A stretch of DNA of 64,000 bases from Azoarcus sp. (GTDB taxonomy: Bacteria; Pseudomonadota; Gammaproteobacteria; Burkholderiales; Rhodocyclaceae): positions 1-64,000 of the forward strand of contig JAUSOD010000049.1 of assembly GCA_030656215.1 (NCBI GenBank), in the 5' to 3' direction. Under the pieces are notes generated by a model. The model saw only the letters and a list, made by a program, of their open reading frames with translations, had not been told where the DNA came from and did no database searches. Position 1 is the stretch's first letter. Every line of letters starts with the position of its first letter. Below are positions 17,092 to 26,852 of this stretch, piece after piece. A program made the translations under genes and the position numbers.

Positions 17092-18528
17092 TTATCGGGA
17101 GTTCATGGTGGGCAGATTGGCCAACTGCCCGGCAAGGTAGTCACTCGTTTGCGACATGCTCGCCATTGCGACATCGAGTGCAGTGAATTGAGCGCGGTAA
17201 CGTGCCTCGATCGACTCCATTCGCAAGTTCAGCGAGGTGCGCTGTATTCCGATTGACTTGATCGAGGCGCTGATACCATCGGTGCGGCCGTTGATCAGCC
17301 CGTCGCTGCCCACATAGCCGGCGAGCCCCGCGGAGATGGTTTCGGCAAAGCCCTTCACGCTGCCGTTGCCGGCAAAGAAGGACGCCACGTCACGGCTGGG
17401 GTCACGCAGGGCGGCCTCGAGCTTGGTCGAGTCGATCGCCAGTCCCCCCTCACGCTGCATGGTGATGCCGAGCTCGGACAGACGCGAGGTGCTGCCCAGT
17501 CCGCTCAGGGCCGCGCCCATCAGGTTGCGAATCTGCGTCTGCGCACCACGTGCAGTGGCGTCGCCGGTGAGCGTCGATGCCTTCTTGTTGTCGGCATCGT
17601 AATTGGTCAGGCTCTTGATCGTGTTGTTGACGTCGTTGTAGGCCTTGACGAAGGCATCGATCGCAGCGCGCGCGGTGCTCGTGTCCTGATTGATGGTCAG
17701 GCTACCGCTCACAGCTTCGCCACCGACGCCGCCCTTGGTCAGGGTAAGGGTGACGCCATCGAGCACGTCCGAGATGGTGTTGGTGGCGCGTTCGATGGCA
17801 ATGCCGTCAACACTGAATCTGGCGTTTTGCGCGGCTTGAACTTCGGTGGTGGAGCTCGATCCCGTCGGGTTAGCTGGGTCATAGGTAAGGCCAACGTCGC
17901 CGCCAATGCTGAAAGCCTTTTCGGCGCCGCCATCCTTGCCAGTAAACACGAGCTGTTTGGCGGTGCCATTGAAAATGATGCTGGCGCTTACGCCCATGTC
18001 GCCACTGTTGATCGCATCCCGCAACTCTTCCAGCGTACTGCCGGTAAATTCGAGGGTCTTGATCTTGGGGACACTCACCTCGTTTTCGTCGAGCTCCTCC
18101 TCGCCCGTGAAAACACCGGCCGTCACCTTGCCAAACTGGATCTCCAGCGTGCGCGGGGTCACGGTGCCATCTGCGGGCACGAACTCGGTGGTGGCATTGG
18201 TGGATACGCGCTGCGTTTTGGCGAGGTCGAAAACCTCGATCGCATGATTGCCGACCGCTGCGGCGCTGGTGGTAGTGGCGCTGAAGCCCGCATTGGTACT
18301 GACGGCTGACGCGGTGGCCGAAAACTTGGTGGCATCCTTCAAACCGTTGGCAGCGGTCTGCAGCGCAGAGAGGGCGCCCTTGAGCTGGCCAAACGCCGAC
18401 AGCTTGGCCTGAAAACTGGCCTCGCGGGTGGCGAGCGCCGTCAGTGGCTGACGCTCAGCCGTCATCAGCTGCGACACCAGGCTGCTGATGTCGAGCCCGG
18501 AGCCGAGTCCGGTTAGTGTCAATGCCAT
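17092..18528 (-). CDS. fliD: Flagellar filament capping protein FliD
   Basis: A 478-residue FliD (HAP2) with the N-terminal signature LTGLGSGLDISSLVSQLM, the matching Gln-rich and coiled N-terminal helix, a variable central domain with a flagellin IN-type stretch, and a C-terminal coiled coil (RMESIEARYRAQFTALDVAM, then SQTSDYLAGQL). It forms the cap at the filament tip where flagellin folds. The ATG follows an AGGAGG site. It is third in the fliC-flaG-fliD-fliS-fliT series. Confidence 0.95.
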   Translation of the reverse strand: MALTLTGLGSGLDISSLVSQLMTAERQPLTALATREASFQAKLSAFGQLKGALSALQTAANGLKDATKFSATASAVSTNAGFSATTTSAAAVGNHAIEVFDLAKTQRVSTNATTEFVPADGTVTPRTLEIQFGKVTAGVFTGEEELDENEVSVPKIKTLEFTGSTLEELRDAINSGDMGVSASIIFNGTAKQLVFTGKDGGAEKAFSIGGDVGLTYDPANPTGSSSTTEVQAAQNARFSVDGIAIERATNTISDVLDGVTLTLTKGGVGGEAVSGSLTINQDTSTARAAIDAFVKAYNDVNNTIKSLTNYDADNKKASTLTGDATARGAQTQIRNLMGAALSGLGSTSRLSELGITMQREGGLAIDSTKLEAALRDPSRDVASFFAGNGSVKGFAETISAGLAGYVGSDGLINGRTDGISASIKSIGIQRTSLNLRMESIEARYRAQFTALDVAMASMSQTSDYLAGQLANLPTMNSR

Positions 18529-18554
18529 GATGGCCTCCTGTTGGGTCGAACTGC

Positions 18555-18956
18555 TCAGGCTTCCTGCTTGAGCAGCAGGCCCTGCAGTTTGTCCAGCGCC
18601 TTCGATATGGCCAGCAGCTCCTTGGACGGAATCTGCCGGATCACTTCATCGGTGGACGAATCCACCACCTTCACTACTGTACGACCGCTGTCATCATCAA
18701 TCGAGAACAGCAAATCCTGTGCCACCGGTTTGATGGCGTTTCGAACCTCATCCACTGCCTGCAGCAGGGTCGCGCGATCCGGTTCTGCCTGGGCACGCTG
18801 CGCTTCTTCCGCTGCGCCGGCCTTGCCCACCGCACCGGTGCTTGCCGCTGCGCCGGCAGATTTTGCCGCTTCGCCAGGCGAATTCTGTGTGGCAGGCGGT
18901 CGTGCTGCCGTCGCGGCAAACTCGACGGCCGACGCGCTGGCGGTTACTGATGACAT
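18555..18956 (-). CDS. flaG: FlaG family protein
   Basis: A 133-residue protein with an Ala-rich, low-complexity first half and a FlaG domain in the second (LLFSIDDDSGRTVVKVVDSS, then EVIRQIPSKELLAIS). FlaG proteins influence filament length by an unclear mechanism. The start is uncertain: the ATG at 18956 lies 12 bases after GAGGAGG, while a GTG two codons upstream (18962) lies at the ideal 6 bases and may be the true start. It is between fliC and fliD. Confidence 0.9.
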   Translation of the reverse strand: MSSVTASASAVEFAATAARPPATQNSPGEAAKSAGAAASTGAVGKAGAAEEAQRAQAEPDRATLLQAVDEVRNAIKPVAQDLLFSIDDDSGRTVVKVVDSSTDEVIRQIPSKELLAISKALDKLQGLLLKQEA

Positions 18957-18980
18957 ATTCACGATAAACCTCCTCAAAGG

Positions 18981-19014
18981 GAAACGGCGCGTGACCCCTG
19001 CGAGCCCCGCGCCG
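18981..19014 (-). terminator. Possible attenuator or terminator between fliC and flaG
   Basis: CGGCGCG (18985-18991) and CGCGCCG (19008-19014) can pair into a 7-bp stem; on the minus strand the stem is followed by TTTCCCTTT. It could cause partial termination after fliC, giving more flagellin than FlaG/FliD, as in many flagellar operons. The loop is large (16 bases) and the T-run is interrupted, so this is tentative. Confidence 0.4.
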
Positions 19015-19039
19015 ATCGATTTACGCCGTCAGACCGAGC

Positions 19040-20806
19040 TTAACGGAGCAGGGACAACACATTCTGCGGAATCGAGTTGGCCTGCGCCAGCATCGCGGTA
19101 CCCGCCTGTTGCAGAATCTGCGCCCGGCTCAGGTTCGCCGTTTCGGCCGCGAAGTCGGCATCCAGGATGCGACTGCGCGAGGCCGAGATGTTCTCCGAGC
19201 TGACCTGCAAGTTCGATACTGCTGAACTGAAGCGGTTCTGGATCGCACCCAGCGAGGCCCGACTGCTGTTGATGTTCTGCAGTGCGGAGTCGATGGTCGA
19301 GATCGCGTTTTGGGCGCCGCTGGCAGTGGAGATGTCGATCGTCGAGATGCCTGCACCGAACTTGCTTTCAGCGGTGGTCACACCAGAGGTAAGTCCTGCG
19401 AGCGCGAAATCTGCGCCGCCGATGGTGATGCCGCTAGTGCTCGTCGAGCTGAGGGCCAGACCACCCCGCGTAACAGTGGCAAGGCTCTGGAAGGTCAGGC
19501 CGGTGGCCGTTTGTGTCGCGGCTTTGTTGGTGTTGTTGCCACCAATGGTGATGTCCTGTCCGGTCTTACCGGTAAGGGCAATCACGCCTGCAGTATTGAC
19601 GGCAGTGACGCCGGTCTTTTCGGCGATCGCGTTGATGGCCGCGGCGACGTTGTCACCCTGGGTGGTGGCATTGGTACCTGCCGTCACTGCACCGATATCG
19701 ACACCGTTGATCGTGAGGTCACCCGCTTTCAGCGCAGTTTGCGTTGTGTTAGCGACAGCAGCCGTCCCGAAGGTTGCTCCGCTAGTGACTGTCAGACCGG
19801 TGTTGGCTACCGCGGCACCCGTACCGCCACCCATCAGGCTGATGTTGCGACCATCCGCTGCGCTGAGCGACACTGCACCGGTCGCCGAGTCGAACGAAGC
19901 GCGAACGCCGGTCTGGTCCGAGACCGCATTGAAGGCTGCTGCAACGTTTGAGCCCTGGGCGGTCACGTCTCCGCCAGCTGCAATGGCGCCCAGCTTGACG
20001 TTATTGACGTAGATGTAGTTTGTGGTACCGCCGTCGATTGCGGTGGGAGTTGTGGGTGCTACGCCCGAAACCGTGGTCTTGGTTGCCGTTGCAGTTACAC
20101 CGGTTTCGCCGGATACGGCGTTGAACGCGGCTGCTTTGGAAATCGCACTGTCGTTGCTGCCGGCGGCGGATACGCCATCGGACTTGCTCGGACCGACACC
20201 GAAGCCATTGACGGTAATGCCGGCTGCAGAGATTGCGCCGCCGGTAACTGCAGTGGCATTGACGCTGGTTGAGTAGGAAGAGGTGGTGCCTACGCCCAAA
20301 GCATCAGCCTTCGCGCTGGAAATGGAAGCGATGTCGATCTTCTCGCCCGCGTTGGCGCCAACCTGGAAGGACTGGGAATTGAACGAGCCATCAAGCAACT
20401 TGATGCCGTTGAACGAAGTCTGGGAGGCGACCGTGTTGATCTGCTCGACGAGCTGGTTGACTTCAGCCTGCAGTGCGGCGCGGTCTTGTGCGCTGTTGGT
20501 GGCGTTGGAGGCCTGCACGGCCAGTTCGCGCATCCGCTGCAGCGATTCGCCGACGTTGTTGAGCGCGCCTTCTGCGGTCTGCGCCAGCGAGATGCCGTCG
20601 TTGGCGTTACGCGTGGCTTGGTTCAGGCCCTTGATCTGGGCGGTCATGCGCTGCGAGATCGCAAGCCCGGCCGCGTCGTCCTTGGCGCTGTTGATGCGCA
20701 GGCCGGAGGACAGGCGCTGCAGGGAGCTCGCGAGGCCGGTACCGGAAGAATTGAGGTTACGTTGCGCATTCATCGAAGCAACGTTGGTGTTGATAACTTG
20801 GGACAT
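19040..20806 (-). CDS. fliC: Flagellin
   Basis: A 588-residue flagellin with intact conserved ends: N-terminal D0/D1 (VINTNVASMNAQRNLN, LSSGLRINSAKDDAAGLAI) and C-terminal D1/D0 (about 500-588, ending in IPQNVLSLLR). The central domain is long and contains three imperfect repeats of the Flagellin_IN type (about residues 197-245, 264-325 and 364-423). Ser/Thr are abundant there, which fits O-glycosylation by the transferase encoded next door. A sigma-28 promoter lies about 95 bases upstream. Confidence 0.97.
   Translation of the reverse strand: MSQVINTNVASMNAQRNLNSSGTGLASSLQRLSSGLRINSAKDDAAGLAISQRMTAQIKGLNQATRNANDGISLAQTAEGALNNVGESLQRMRELAVQASNATNSAQDRAALQAEVNQLVEQINTVASQTSFNGIKLLDGSFNSQSFQVGANAGEKIDIASISSAKADALGVGTTSSYSTSVNATAVTGGAISAAGITVNGFGVGPSKSDGVSAAGSNDSAISKAAAFNAVSGETGVTATATKTTVSGVAPTTPTAIDGGTTNYIYVNNVKLGAIAAGGDVTAQGSNVAAAFNAVSDQTGVRASFDSATGAVSLSAADGRNISLMGGGTGAAVANTGLTVTSGATFGTAAVANTTQTALKAGDLTINGVDIGAVTAGTNATTQGDNVAAAINAIAEKTGVTAVNTAGVIALTGKTGQDITIGGNNTNKAATQTATGLTFQSLATVTRGGLALSSTSTSGITIGGADFALAGLTSGVTTAESKFGAGISTIDISTASGAQNAISTIDSALQNINSSRASLGAIQNRFSSAVSNLQVSSENISASRSRILDADFAAETANLSRAQILQQAGTAMLAQANSIPQNVLSLLR
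19538..20218 (-). repeat. Three imperfect Flagellin_IN repeats inside fliC
   Basis: At protein level the three units share a VNG/ING start, a gap, then a GxNVAAAxNA or similar helix and TGVxA (FNAVSGETGV, FNAVSDQTGV, INAIAEKTGV), followed by a strand segment. The DNA copies are strongly diverged, so this is an old internal duplication forming the surface-exposed domains of the filament. Confidence 0.8.
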
Positions 20807-20900
20807 GATGGTCTCCTGGGTAGGTCAGGTGGGTCACGAGCCCGGTCGGATCAACGTTTGATTCGGCGGGCGCCGAGCATTTGCTGTGCTCTTGCCATCA

Positions 20901-20927
20901 TTTACGACCGCTGCGCAAAAAACTTTA
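20901..20927 (-). promoter_or_regulatory. Sigma-28 (FliA) promoter of fliC
   Basis: On the minus strand TAAAGTTT (20920-20927, full match to the -35 consensus), an 11-base spacer, then GTCGTAAA (20901-20908, against GCCGATAA). Position about 95 bases before the fliC ATG and exact spacing make this a strong class III promoter. Confidence 0.85.
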
Positions 20928-21023
20928 GCCATTAATTGCGTGACTCGCGTGTGTCGGGGCTGGCGGTCACGGATTCAGGCCAATGCCGCTATCCCCGGTA
21001 TCATGTGCGCTCCGAAGTTTCGC

Positions 21024-23705
21024 ATGATATTCGCCATGTTGCCTGCTACGCTGCATCCCGCCTCTCCCGGGCATGACGCCCCGTTGAACGCTGCCGACAT
21101 ACTGAATCAGGCCGTCGCCTGCCATCAGGAAGGTCGTCTGATCGACGCCGAGCGTCTGTATCAGTCCATTCTGCAGGTGGAGCCTGCCAACGTCGATGCG
21201 CTACACAACATGGGATTGCTGCAGATTCAGTGCAGCAATCCGGTGGCGGCCTTGCCCTGGTTCAAGGCCGCACTGGAAGCGCAGCCCGAGAACCCTCAGT
21301 GCTGGCAGAGTTATGCAGGTGCCTTGCTTGAAGCCGGGGTGCCGGACCAGGCTCGACAGGTGTTGCTGAGTGGCCGCTCGGCAGGACTCGAGGGGCCCGA
21401 GGTGGATCTGCTCGAAGCACGGGTGACCGCAGCCTGGGCCAGGCAGCCGGACATCGCGTCCTTGCAGGCATTAGCGGAAATGGGTCAGTTTGAGGGTCTT
21501 GCCGAGCAGGCCACAGAGCAGCTTGCGCGCTTCGGTGATGACATCACCTTGTTGGGCCTGCTCGCCGAGGCGCTGCTGCATCTCCAACGGCCGGCTGAGG
21601 CACTTCCATGCTTGGAAAGGGCATGCGCCGCCGTATCGGGGGCCGATGACGTATGGCTGCTCTATGGACTTGCTTTGCGTCGGCTGGGGCGCGTCGAAGA
21701 AGCCTACGGTGCTTATCTGAAAGTCTGGGTGCAGCGGCCGAATGATGCGTATGTTCGGGCCAGCCTGGGCCGGAATCTGCTCGATGGCGGATACCTGGAG
21801 GAGGCCTGCGTCTGGCTTGCGCTTGGATTTGAGAAGGCGCCGGACGACGAGTCTTTGCGCGATGACTTGACCAATGCGCTGAGTCGCTTGGGCTACCAGG
21901 AGCAGGCACAAGCGGTGCAGGAGTGGCGTGAGGACGTCGCCGGTGTTTTCGACACGCCGTCAGTGATGCTTGCGGCGCTTGGTCTTGGCCGGACGACTTC
22001 AGGCTCACCGCCTCGTCGCAAGAAGCGGATTGTTGCTGGGCCTGGCGCGACTGAACGCAATCGGGCTATGGCCTTGTTTTCTGGTGGTCACAATGCCGAT
22101 CTCGCCCAGTTTGCTTGGGAACTGGTCGAGCGCTACCCTCTGGACGCCTTCGGCTGGAAGGCGCTCGGTGTGGTGATGGCGCTGGAGGCACGCATAGACC
22201 GGGCATTTATTGCAAGACTGTTGTGTGTGGCCGCGGCACCCGACGATGTGGAAGCCTTGTGTAACTTGGCTACCCTGTTGAAGGATCTTGGCCGTCAGGA
22301 AGACGTGGAGATTGAAGCCTGCGTGGCTCGAGCGATTTCGATCGATCCGGACTGCGCGGCTGCATACCGTCTGATGGGAGGTACGCTGGCGCGCCGGAAT
22401 CGTCTTACAGAGTCGGATGCCGCGTTCCAGAAAGCGCTCGAGTTGAAACCAGAGCTGCATGAGGTGCGTTCTGCGCTGTTGTTCGCGATGAGTCGCAGCG
22501 AGACCGGTACGCATGCACAGCGTTTGGAGAAGGCGTGTGAGTTCGGTCATCGGGTTCAGGTGCGGCCGACGAAGCGCTTCGACTCATGGGGGGGCGAGGC
22601 CCACCCGCAGCGCCTGCGTGTCGGCATGGTGTCGGGTGACTTGCGCGTCCACCCTGTGGGGCACTTTCTTGAGAATGTGCTTGCGCACCTCGACCCCGCC
22701 CGATTGGAGTTGTTTACCTATTCATCGACCGATGAAGCCGATGCGCTGACTGAGCGTATTCGCCCGCGATTCGCTTCATGGAAGGGCGTGAAAGGCATGA
22801 GTGATGAGGCGGCCGCACGCCTGATTCATGATGATGGCGTGCATGTGCTGCTGGATCTGGCCGGGCATACTTCTGATAATCGGCTGCCGGTTTTTGCGTA
22901 CAAACCTGCGCCGGTGCAGGCTAGCTGGCTTGGCTATTTCGCAACCACCGGCGTGCGGCAGATGGACTATGTGCTGGCCGACCCTTTTGTCGCTCCGTTT
23001 GAGGATGGCGGACATTTCGTCGAGCAATTCTGGCGGTTACCGGAGAGTTATCTGTGCTTCACTCCGCCTGAATATTCGATCGAGCCTGGCGATCTGCCCG
23101 CCCTAGGAAATGGCTTCGTTACCTTCGGATGCTTCAATAACCTGAGCAAGATGAATGATGCGGTCGTGGCGCAACGGGCGAGGGTGCTGCAGGCGGTGCC
23201 GGACTCACGGCTGTTGCTGAAAACGAAATTGCTCGATAACCCTGCGGTACGCCAGGCTACATATGACCGCTTTGCAGCTCACGGTATTGATCCTGCGCGC
23301 TTGATACTCGAGGGCCATGCGCCCAGAGCGGAGTTGCTGGCAGCCTATAAGCGCGTAGATATTGCGCTCGATCCCTTCCCCTACCCTGGCGGGACGACAA
23401 GCGTCGAGGCGCTTTGGATGGCGGTACCGGTGCTGACAAAGCGCGGTGACAGTTTTCTGTCGCGGATGGGGGTGAGTATCTGCAGCAATGCAGGCTTGCC
23501 CGACTGGATAGCTGAAGACGAAGATGATTATGTGGACAGGGCCGCCGCATTTGCGCAGGACTTGTCCAGCCTTGCCCGTTTGCGCGGGGGCTTGCGTGCT
23601 CAGGTCTTGGCGTCGCCGCTATTTGATGCTCCGCGGTTTGCGCGGCACTTCGAGGATGCGATGTGGGGAATGTGGCGAGGCTGGGCCGAGAAGAAGGGAA
23701 AATGA
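21024..23705 (+). CDS. TPR-containing O-linked GlcNAc transferase-like protein (GT41, SPINDLY type)
   Basis: About 893 residues. The N-terminal half holds several TPR units (for example [36 protein letters not shown]). The C-terminal half is a GT41 catalytic domain: [78 protein letters not shown], and [27 protein letters not shown]. These enzymes transfer a sugar to Ser/Thr. Divergent placement beside fliC suggests flagellin as substrate. The start is uncertain: ATG at 21024 has GAAG six bases upstream; 21003 and 21036 are alternatives. Confidence 0.88.
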   Translation: MIFAMLPATLHPASPGHDAPLNAADILNQAVACHQEGRLIDAERLYQSILQVEPANVDALHNMGLLQIQCSNPVAALPWFKAALEAQPENPQCWQSYAGALLEAGVPDQARQVLLSGRSAGLEGPEVDLLEARVTAAWARQPDIASLQALAEMGQFEGLAEQATEQLARFGDDITLLGLLAEALLHLQRPAEALPCLERACAAVSGADDVWLLYGLALRRLGRVEEAYGAYLKVWVQRPNDAYVRASLGRNLLDGGYLEEACVWLALGFEKAPDDESLRDDLTNALSRLGYQEQAQAVQEWREDVAGVFDTPSVMLAALGLGRTTSGSPPRRKKRIVAGPGATERNRAMALFSGGHNADLAQFAWELVERYPLDAFGWKALGVVMALEARIDRAFIARLLCVAAAPDDVEALCNLATLLKDLGRQEDVEIEACVARAISIDPDCAAAYRLMGGTLARRNRLTESDAAFQKALELKPELHEVRSALLFAMSRSETGTHAQRLEKACEFGHRVQVRPTKRFDSWGGEAHPQRLRVGMVSGDLRVHPVGHFLENVLAHLDPARLELFTYSSTDEADALTERIRPRFASWKGVKGMSDEAAARLIHDDGVHVLLDLAGHTSDNRLPVFAYKPAPVQASWLGYFATTGVRQMDYVLADPFVAPFEDGGHFVEQFWRLPESYLCFTPPEYSIEPGDLPALGNGFVTFGCFNNLSKMNDAVVAQRARVLQAVPDSRLLLKTKLLDNPAVRQATYDRFAAHGIDPARLILEGHAPRAELLAAYKRVDIALDPFPYPGGTTSVEALWMAVPVLTKRGDSFLSRMGVSICSNAGLPDWIAEDEDDYVDRAAAFAQDLSSLARLRGGLRAQVLASPLFDAPRFARHFEDAMWGMWRGWAEKKGK

Positions 23706-24655
23706 TCATGAGCCTCTCGTATCCCACGACGCTCATCACCGGCGGTGCTGGCTTCCTCGGTTCGCACCTGTGTGACCGCCTGATTGCGGACGGACAGGAA
23801 GTCCTGTGCGTCGATAACTTCTACACGGGGAGCAAGGACAACATCCGTCACCTTCTTGACCACAAACACTTTGAGCTTGTACGTCATGATGTGTGGTTGC
23901 CCTTGTACGTTGAGGTGGACCGTATATTCAATCTGGCGTGTCCGGCCAGCCCGGTGCACTATCAGAACAACCCCGTAGCCACGACCAAGACCTCCGTCCT
24001 CGGTGCAATCAACATGCTGGGTCTGGCAAAGCGCAGAAGCGCACGCATCCTGCAGGCGTCGACCAGTGAAGTGTATGGCGATCCGCTGGAGCACCCGCAA
24101 ACCGAGAGCTACTGGGGGCACGTGAACCCCATTGGTTCGCGCGCCTGTTACGACGAGGGGAAGCGCTGCGCGGAAACGCTGTTCTTCGACTATCACCGGC
24201 AGTCCGGAGTCGATATCCGCGTAGTGCGGATTTTCAATACCTACGGTCCGCGGATGCATCCCAACGATGGTCGGGTAGTAAGTAACTTTATCGTGCAGGC
24301 GCTGCAGGGACTGCCGATTACGATATACGGTGATGGGCAGCAGACGCGGTCCTTCTGCTATGTGGAGGACTTGATCGAGGGCATGGTGCGGATGATGGAT
24401 CAGGATGCGACCATCGGGCCGCTCAACCTCGGCAATCCGGTGGAAGTCACGATACTGGAGCTCGCAGAGACAATTTTGCGCCTGACGGGTTCACGCAGTG
24501 CACTAGTCCGCAAGCCACTGCCGGCTGATGATCCTGTGCAGCGCCAGCCTGACATCACGCAGGCACGATCGGTGTTGGGATGGGAGCCGAAAGTGGCGCT
24601 GGAAGATGGATTGCGCGAAACGATAGCGTATTTTCGCGGCCTGTTAATTGTTTGA
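23702..24655 (+). CDS. UDP-glucuronate decarboxylase-like SDR (UDP-xylose synthase family)
   Basis: A 317-residue extended short-chain dehydrogenase. It has the NAD-binding [15 protein letters not shown] (near the N-terminus), an [13 protein letters not shown] block typical of UDP-glucuronate decarboxylases, [14 protein letters not shown], catalytic Tyr-x3-Lys in CYDEGKR, and [11 protein letters not shown]. Such enzymes turn UDP-glucuronate into UDP-xylose (or the 4-keto intermediate). The ATG overlaps the stop of the glycosyltransferase gene (ATGA), so it probably supplies a nucleotide sugar for the same pathway. A second ATG at 23708 has better spacing from AAGGG. Confidence 0.88.
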   Translation: MIMSLSYPTTLITGGAGFLGSHLCDRLIADGQEVLCVDNFYTGSKDNIRHLLDHKHFELVRHDVWLPLYVEVDRIFNLACPASPVHYQNNPVATTKTSVLGAINMLGLAKRRSARILQASTSEVYGDPLEHPQTESYWGHVNPIGSRACYDEGKRCAETLFFDYHRQSGVDIRVVRIFNTYGPRMHPNDGRVVSNFIVQALQGLPITIYGDGQQTRSFCYVEDLIEGMVRMMDQDATIGPLNLGNPVEVTILELAETILRLTGSRSALVRKPLPADDPVQRQPDITQARSVLGWEPKVALEDGLRETIAYFRGLLIV

Positions 24656-24676
24656 TCTTTGAGTGGGACAACAGTC

Positions 24677-25351
24677 ATGCGAGGTTTGACCGCATTCAAT
24701 TTAAAAATTGTCTCGGAGGTGCTTGGAAGCAAGGCCTATCCTCTGGCGATGCTTGAACTACTTGGTGACGCCCCGTTGCTGTTGGATCTCGGCGCGAACA
24801 TCGGCTCTTTTTCCCTCGCTTGCCACGCTTTGCGTCCGGACGCACGCATCATCGCGATGGAACCTGATCCCGACAACTTTTGCGCCCTGAAAGCGAATGT
24901 CGGATCGATCTCGACTGAATTGCACCAAGCTGCGCTCGCCGGGCAGGACGGTGTACTCGATCTATTTCTGGGGGAGAAGGATGCCGTTGCCAACTCGACC
25001 TTTATCGGAAAGATGGCGTCGGGGCAGAAGCGTGTCGAGGTGAGGGGCTTTGATGCACGGAGCTTTCTCGAAGGTGTCGAACGACGCTATGGAGAGATAG
25101 CACTGCTGAAGTCCGATATTGAGGGAGGAGAGTGGCACCTTCTAAATGTGCCAGATGGCGCCTTGGAGAAAATCCCCGTGATTTTCATCGAGTACCATTC
25201 ATCTGATTTTCTGGCCCGATTTTTAGGGCGTCTGCTCGCTTCGCATGTGATTTACAGCGGTGTGGTGCGCTTCCCGCACCGGGGTGAAATTGCCCTGTTA
25301 CGCAAGGATCTTGTGCCGCAGGACCAGAGCGAATACGAAATCAAGGGCTGA
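24677..25351 (+). CDS. FkbM family methyltransferase
   Basis: A 224-residue SAM-dependent methyltransferase. LLLDLGANIGSFSLACHAL is the SAM-binding motif I, IIAMEPDPDNF follows as motif II, and LLKSDIEGGEW is the FkbM KxDIEGxE signature. FkbM enzymes O-methylate sugars, polyketides or other small groups. Its position 21 bp after the UDP-sugar decarboxylase gene suggests it methylates a glycan residue attached by the neighbouring transferase. The DNA here is less GC-rich than the surroundings. The ribosome binding site is weak. Confidence 0.85.
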   Translation: MRGLTAFNLKIVSEVLGSKAYPLAMLELLGDAPLLLDLGANIGSFSLACHALRPDARIIAMEPDPDNFCALKANVGSISTELHQAALAGQDGVLDLFLGEKDAVANSTFIGKMASGQKRVEVRGFDARSFLEGVERRYGEIALLKSDIEGGEWHLLNVPDGALEKIPVIFIEYHSSDFLARFLGRLLASHVIYSGVVRFPHRGEIALLRKDLVPQDQSEYEIKG

Positions 25352-25440
25352 TGCCGCGCAAGCGGGCCAAACGAGGTAGCCGGGTAGCTACTTCGTGACC
25401 ACACCTCTATGCCTGAAAGGGCTGTGGACTTTCCAAACGC

Positions 25441-25563
25441 TCAGTTTTCGGCGAAGACGTCGTCAAGGCTATCGGCGTCGAGCACTCTGTCAGCCCAGAG
25501 CTCAAGCTGCTCGGGGGTGGCTTGGGCAAGGCGATCGGTAGCCGGTTTGGGCAGTGGACGCGC
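25441..25563 (-). pseudogene. C-terminal remnant of a DUF4351/Rpn-type protein
   Basis: The minus strand reads RLAQATPEQLELWADRVLDADSLDDVF and a stop. This is the typical C-terminal end of DUF4351/Rpn-like putative recombination-promoting nuclease proteins. No matching upstream domain is present: the frame soon runs into the 3' end of the PilZ gene. It is a degraded leftover and probably not translated. Confidence 0.6.
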
Positions 25564-25606
25564 ACCAGCTTGCCGCCATGTGTGGCGCCTCAGATACAGG
25601 CAGCGC

Positions 25607-26506
25607 TCAATTCGCTTCCTCAAACAGCTTCTGATAAACAAACGCCGTCAGCACCAGCTGCTGCGCGGGTGACACATCGATGAACTGGATGCCATGCACG
25701 AAACGGCGGGCGCTGCCGTCCTCGGGCTGCTCTTCCTGGGTGCTGCGCACCGCTCCGTCCAGGTTGAGGTAGTGCTCGGTGTCGCCGACCAGCGCCCGGA
25801 ACTTGATGGTCAGGTGGTCGCCCTTGGGTGCGAGCGACTGTTTGGCGGTCAGCGAGCAGCCACCGGTGCTGAGGTTGCTCAGTGTCGCGCCATGGGTCTG
25901 GCCTTTTTCGTTCAGGGCAGCTGCGATCAGTGAAACCTTGGCGCGGGCGCCGTGACGCACCAGCAGGCCGCGCACCTGGCTGGGGTAGCTCAGATGGAGG
26001 TGCGGGTAGGGGACGTTGGTGACCTTGATGATCGAAGTGGCGAAGGCATAGGCGCTGCGCCCGGAGAACAGTCGGGCGATAAAGGTTTGCCCCTCACGCA
26101 TCAGCAGTATCTTGCCGTCTTCGGTGGGCGTGGAGACGATGATGCCTTTGGGTTTTAAGTAGCCGATCAGCTTCACGTAGTAACGGAGTTGAGCAGTGCC
26201 GCTTTGGGACTGGATCTGCAGCTGGTCGCCGACGACGAGCTTGAGTTCGTCGAGCTCGCGGGTCTCTTGCTGAGGTTTGCTTTCGGCATGCGCTTTGCTG
26301 GCGGACGGCGATGGCTCGAGCGAAGCAGTTGCGGTGCCGGACGATGCCTGTCGAAAAAGCCCTAGCAGGCTGAGCTCGGCCAGCCGCTGGTCCGATTCGA
26401 TGACCTGACCCTTTTCGAGGAGTACGAGCCCCTCATAGTTGTATACCGGCCAAGGTAACGGCTGTGCAGCGCGCAATTCACCTTGCAGGACGGGTTCCAG
26501 TTTCAC
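25607..26506 (-). CDS. PilZ domain protein, YcgR-like flagellar brake
   Basis: A 299-residue protein with a YcgR-N-like beta domain (about residues 90-180: ELKLVVGDQLQIQ, YYVKLIGYL) and a C-terminal PilZ domain. The c-di-GMP-binding residues are visible: an RxxxR stretch in LLVRHGARAKV (about 181-191) and the (D/N)xSxxG motif NLSTGGCSL (about 211-219). YcgR proteins bind the motor when c-di-GMP is high and slow rotation. The low-complexity stretch at about 55-85 is unusual. It stands alone between two gene remnants; no sigma-28 promoter is visible upstream. Confidence 0.8.
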   Translation of the reverse strand: MKLEPVLQGELRAAQPLPWPVYNYEGLVLLEKGQVIESDQRLAELSLLGLFRQASSGTATASLEPSPSASKAHAESKPQQETRELDELKLVVGDQLQIQSQSGTAQLRYYVKLIGYLKPKGIIVSTPTEDGKILLMREGQTFIARLFSGRSAYAFATSIIKVTNVPYPHLHLSYPSQVRGLLVRHGARAKVSLIAAALNEKGQTHGATLSNLSTGGCSLTAKQSLAPKGDHLTIKFRALVGDTEHYLNLDGAVRSTQEEQPEDGSARRFVHGIQFIDVSPAQQLVLTAFVYQKLFEEAN

Positions 26507-26621
26507 CGGTGTGCTCGACTTGGTGTCGTTGAGGAAGGGCGATAGTAAACCCTCGGCGGTGCTTGTGCATATTGCCTGGTGGGGCTGAAGCTGTTCTCAA
26601 GTTTGCACGGTGGGTCTAGGG

Positions 26622-26816
26622 TCAGTCGACGTTCCTGAACACCCGATCCCAGCCGACTTCGATCTCGAGGCTGGCGAGCCGCAGGGGCTGGCCTTCGGCG
26701 ATGTCGTGGAGTTCCCAGATACCGTGCTCGGCGCGGCGGAAGAGTTCGATGCGCTTGAGGTCGGGGTCGATCAGCACGTATTCGCGTAGCGAGGCGATCC
26801 GGCGGTAGGCGGCGAA
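26622..26816 (-). pseudogene. C-terminal remnant of a Uma2 family endonuclease (DUF820)
   Basis: The minus strand reads FAAYRRIASLREYVLIDPD, then IELFRRAEHGIWELHDI and EVGWDRVFRNVD before a stop. This 64-residue stretch is the usual C-terminal third of Uma2 (DUF820) proteins. It is cut off upstream by an in-frame TAG right before the Phe, and no start exists. The break is at about 26817, only 37 bases from the end of the permease gene. Confidence 0.75.
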
Positions 26817-26852
26817 CTATTCGCCGCATCGGCAAGCCACGCTTGCAGGCGT

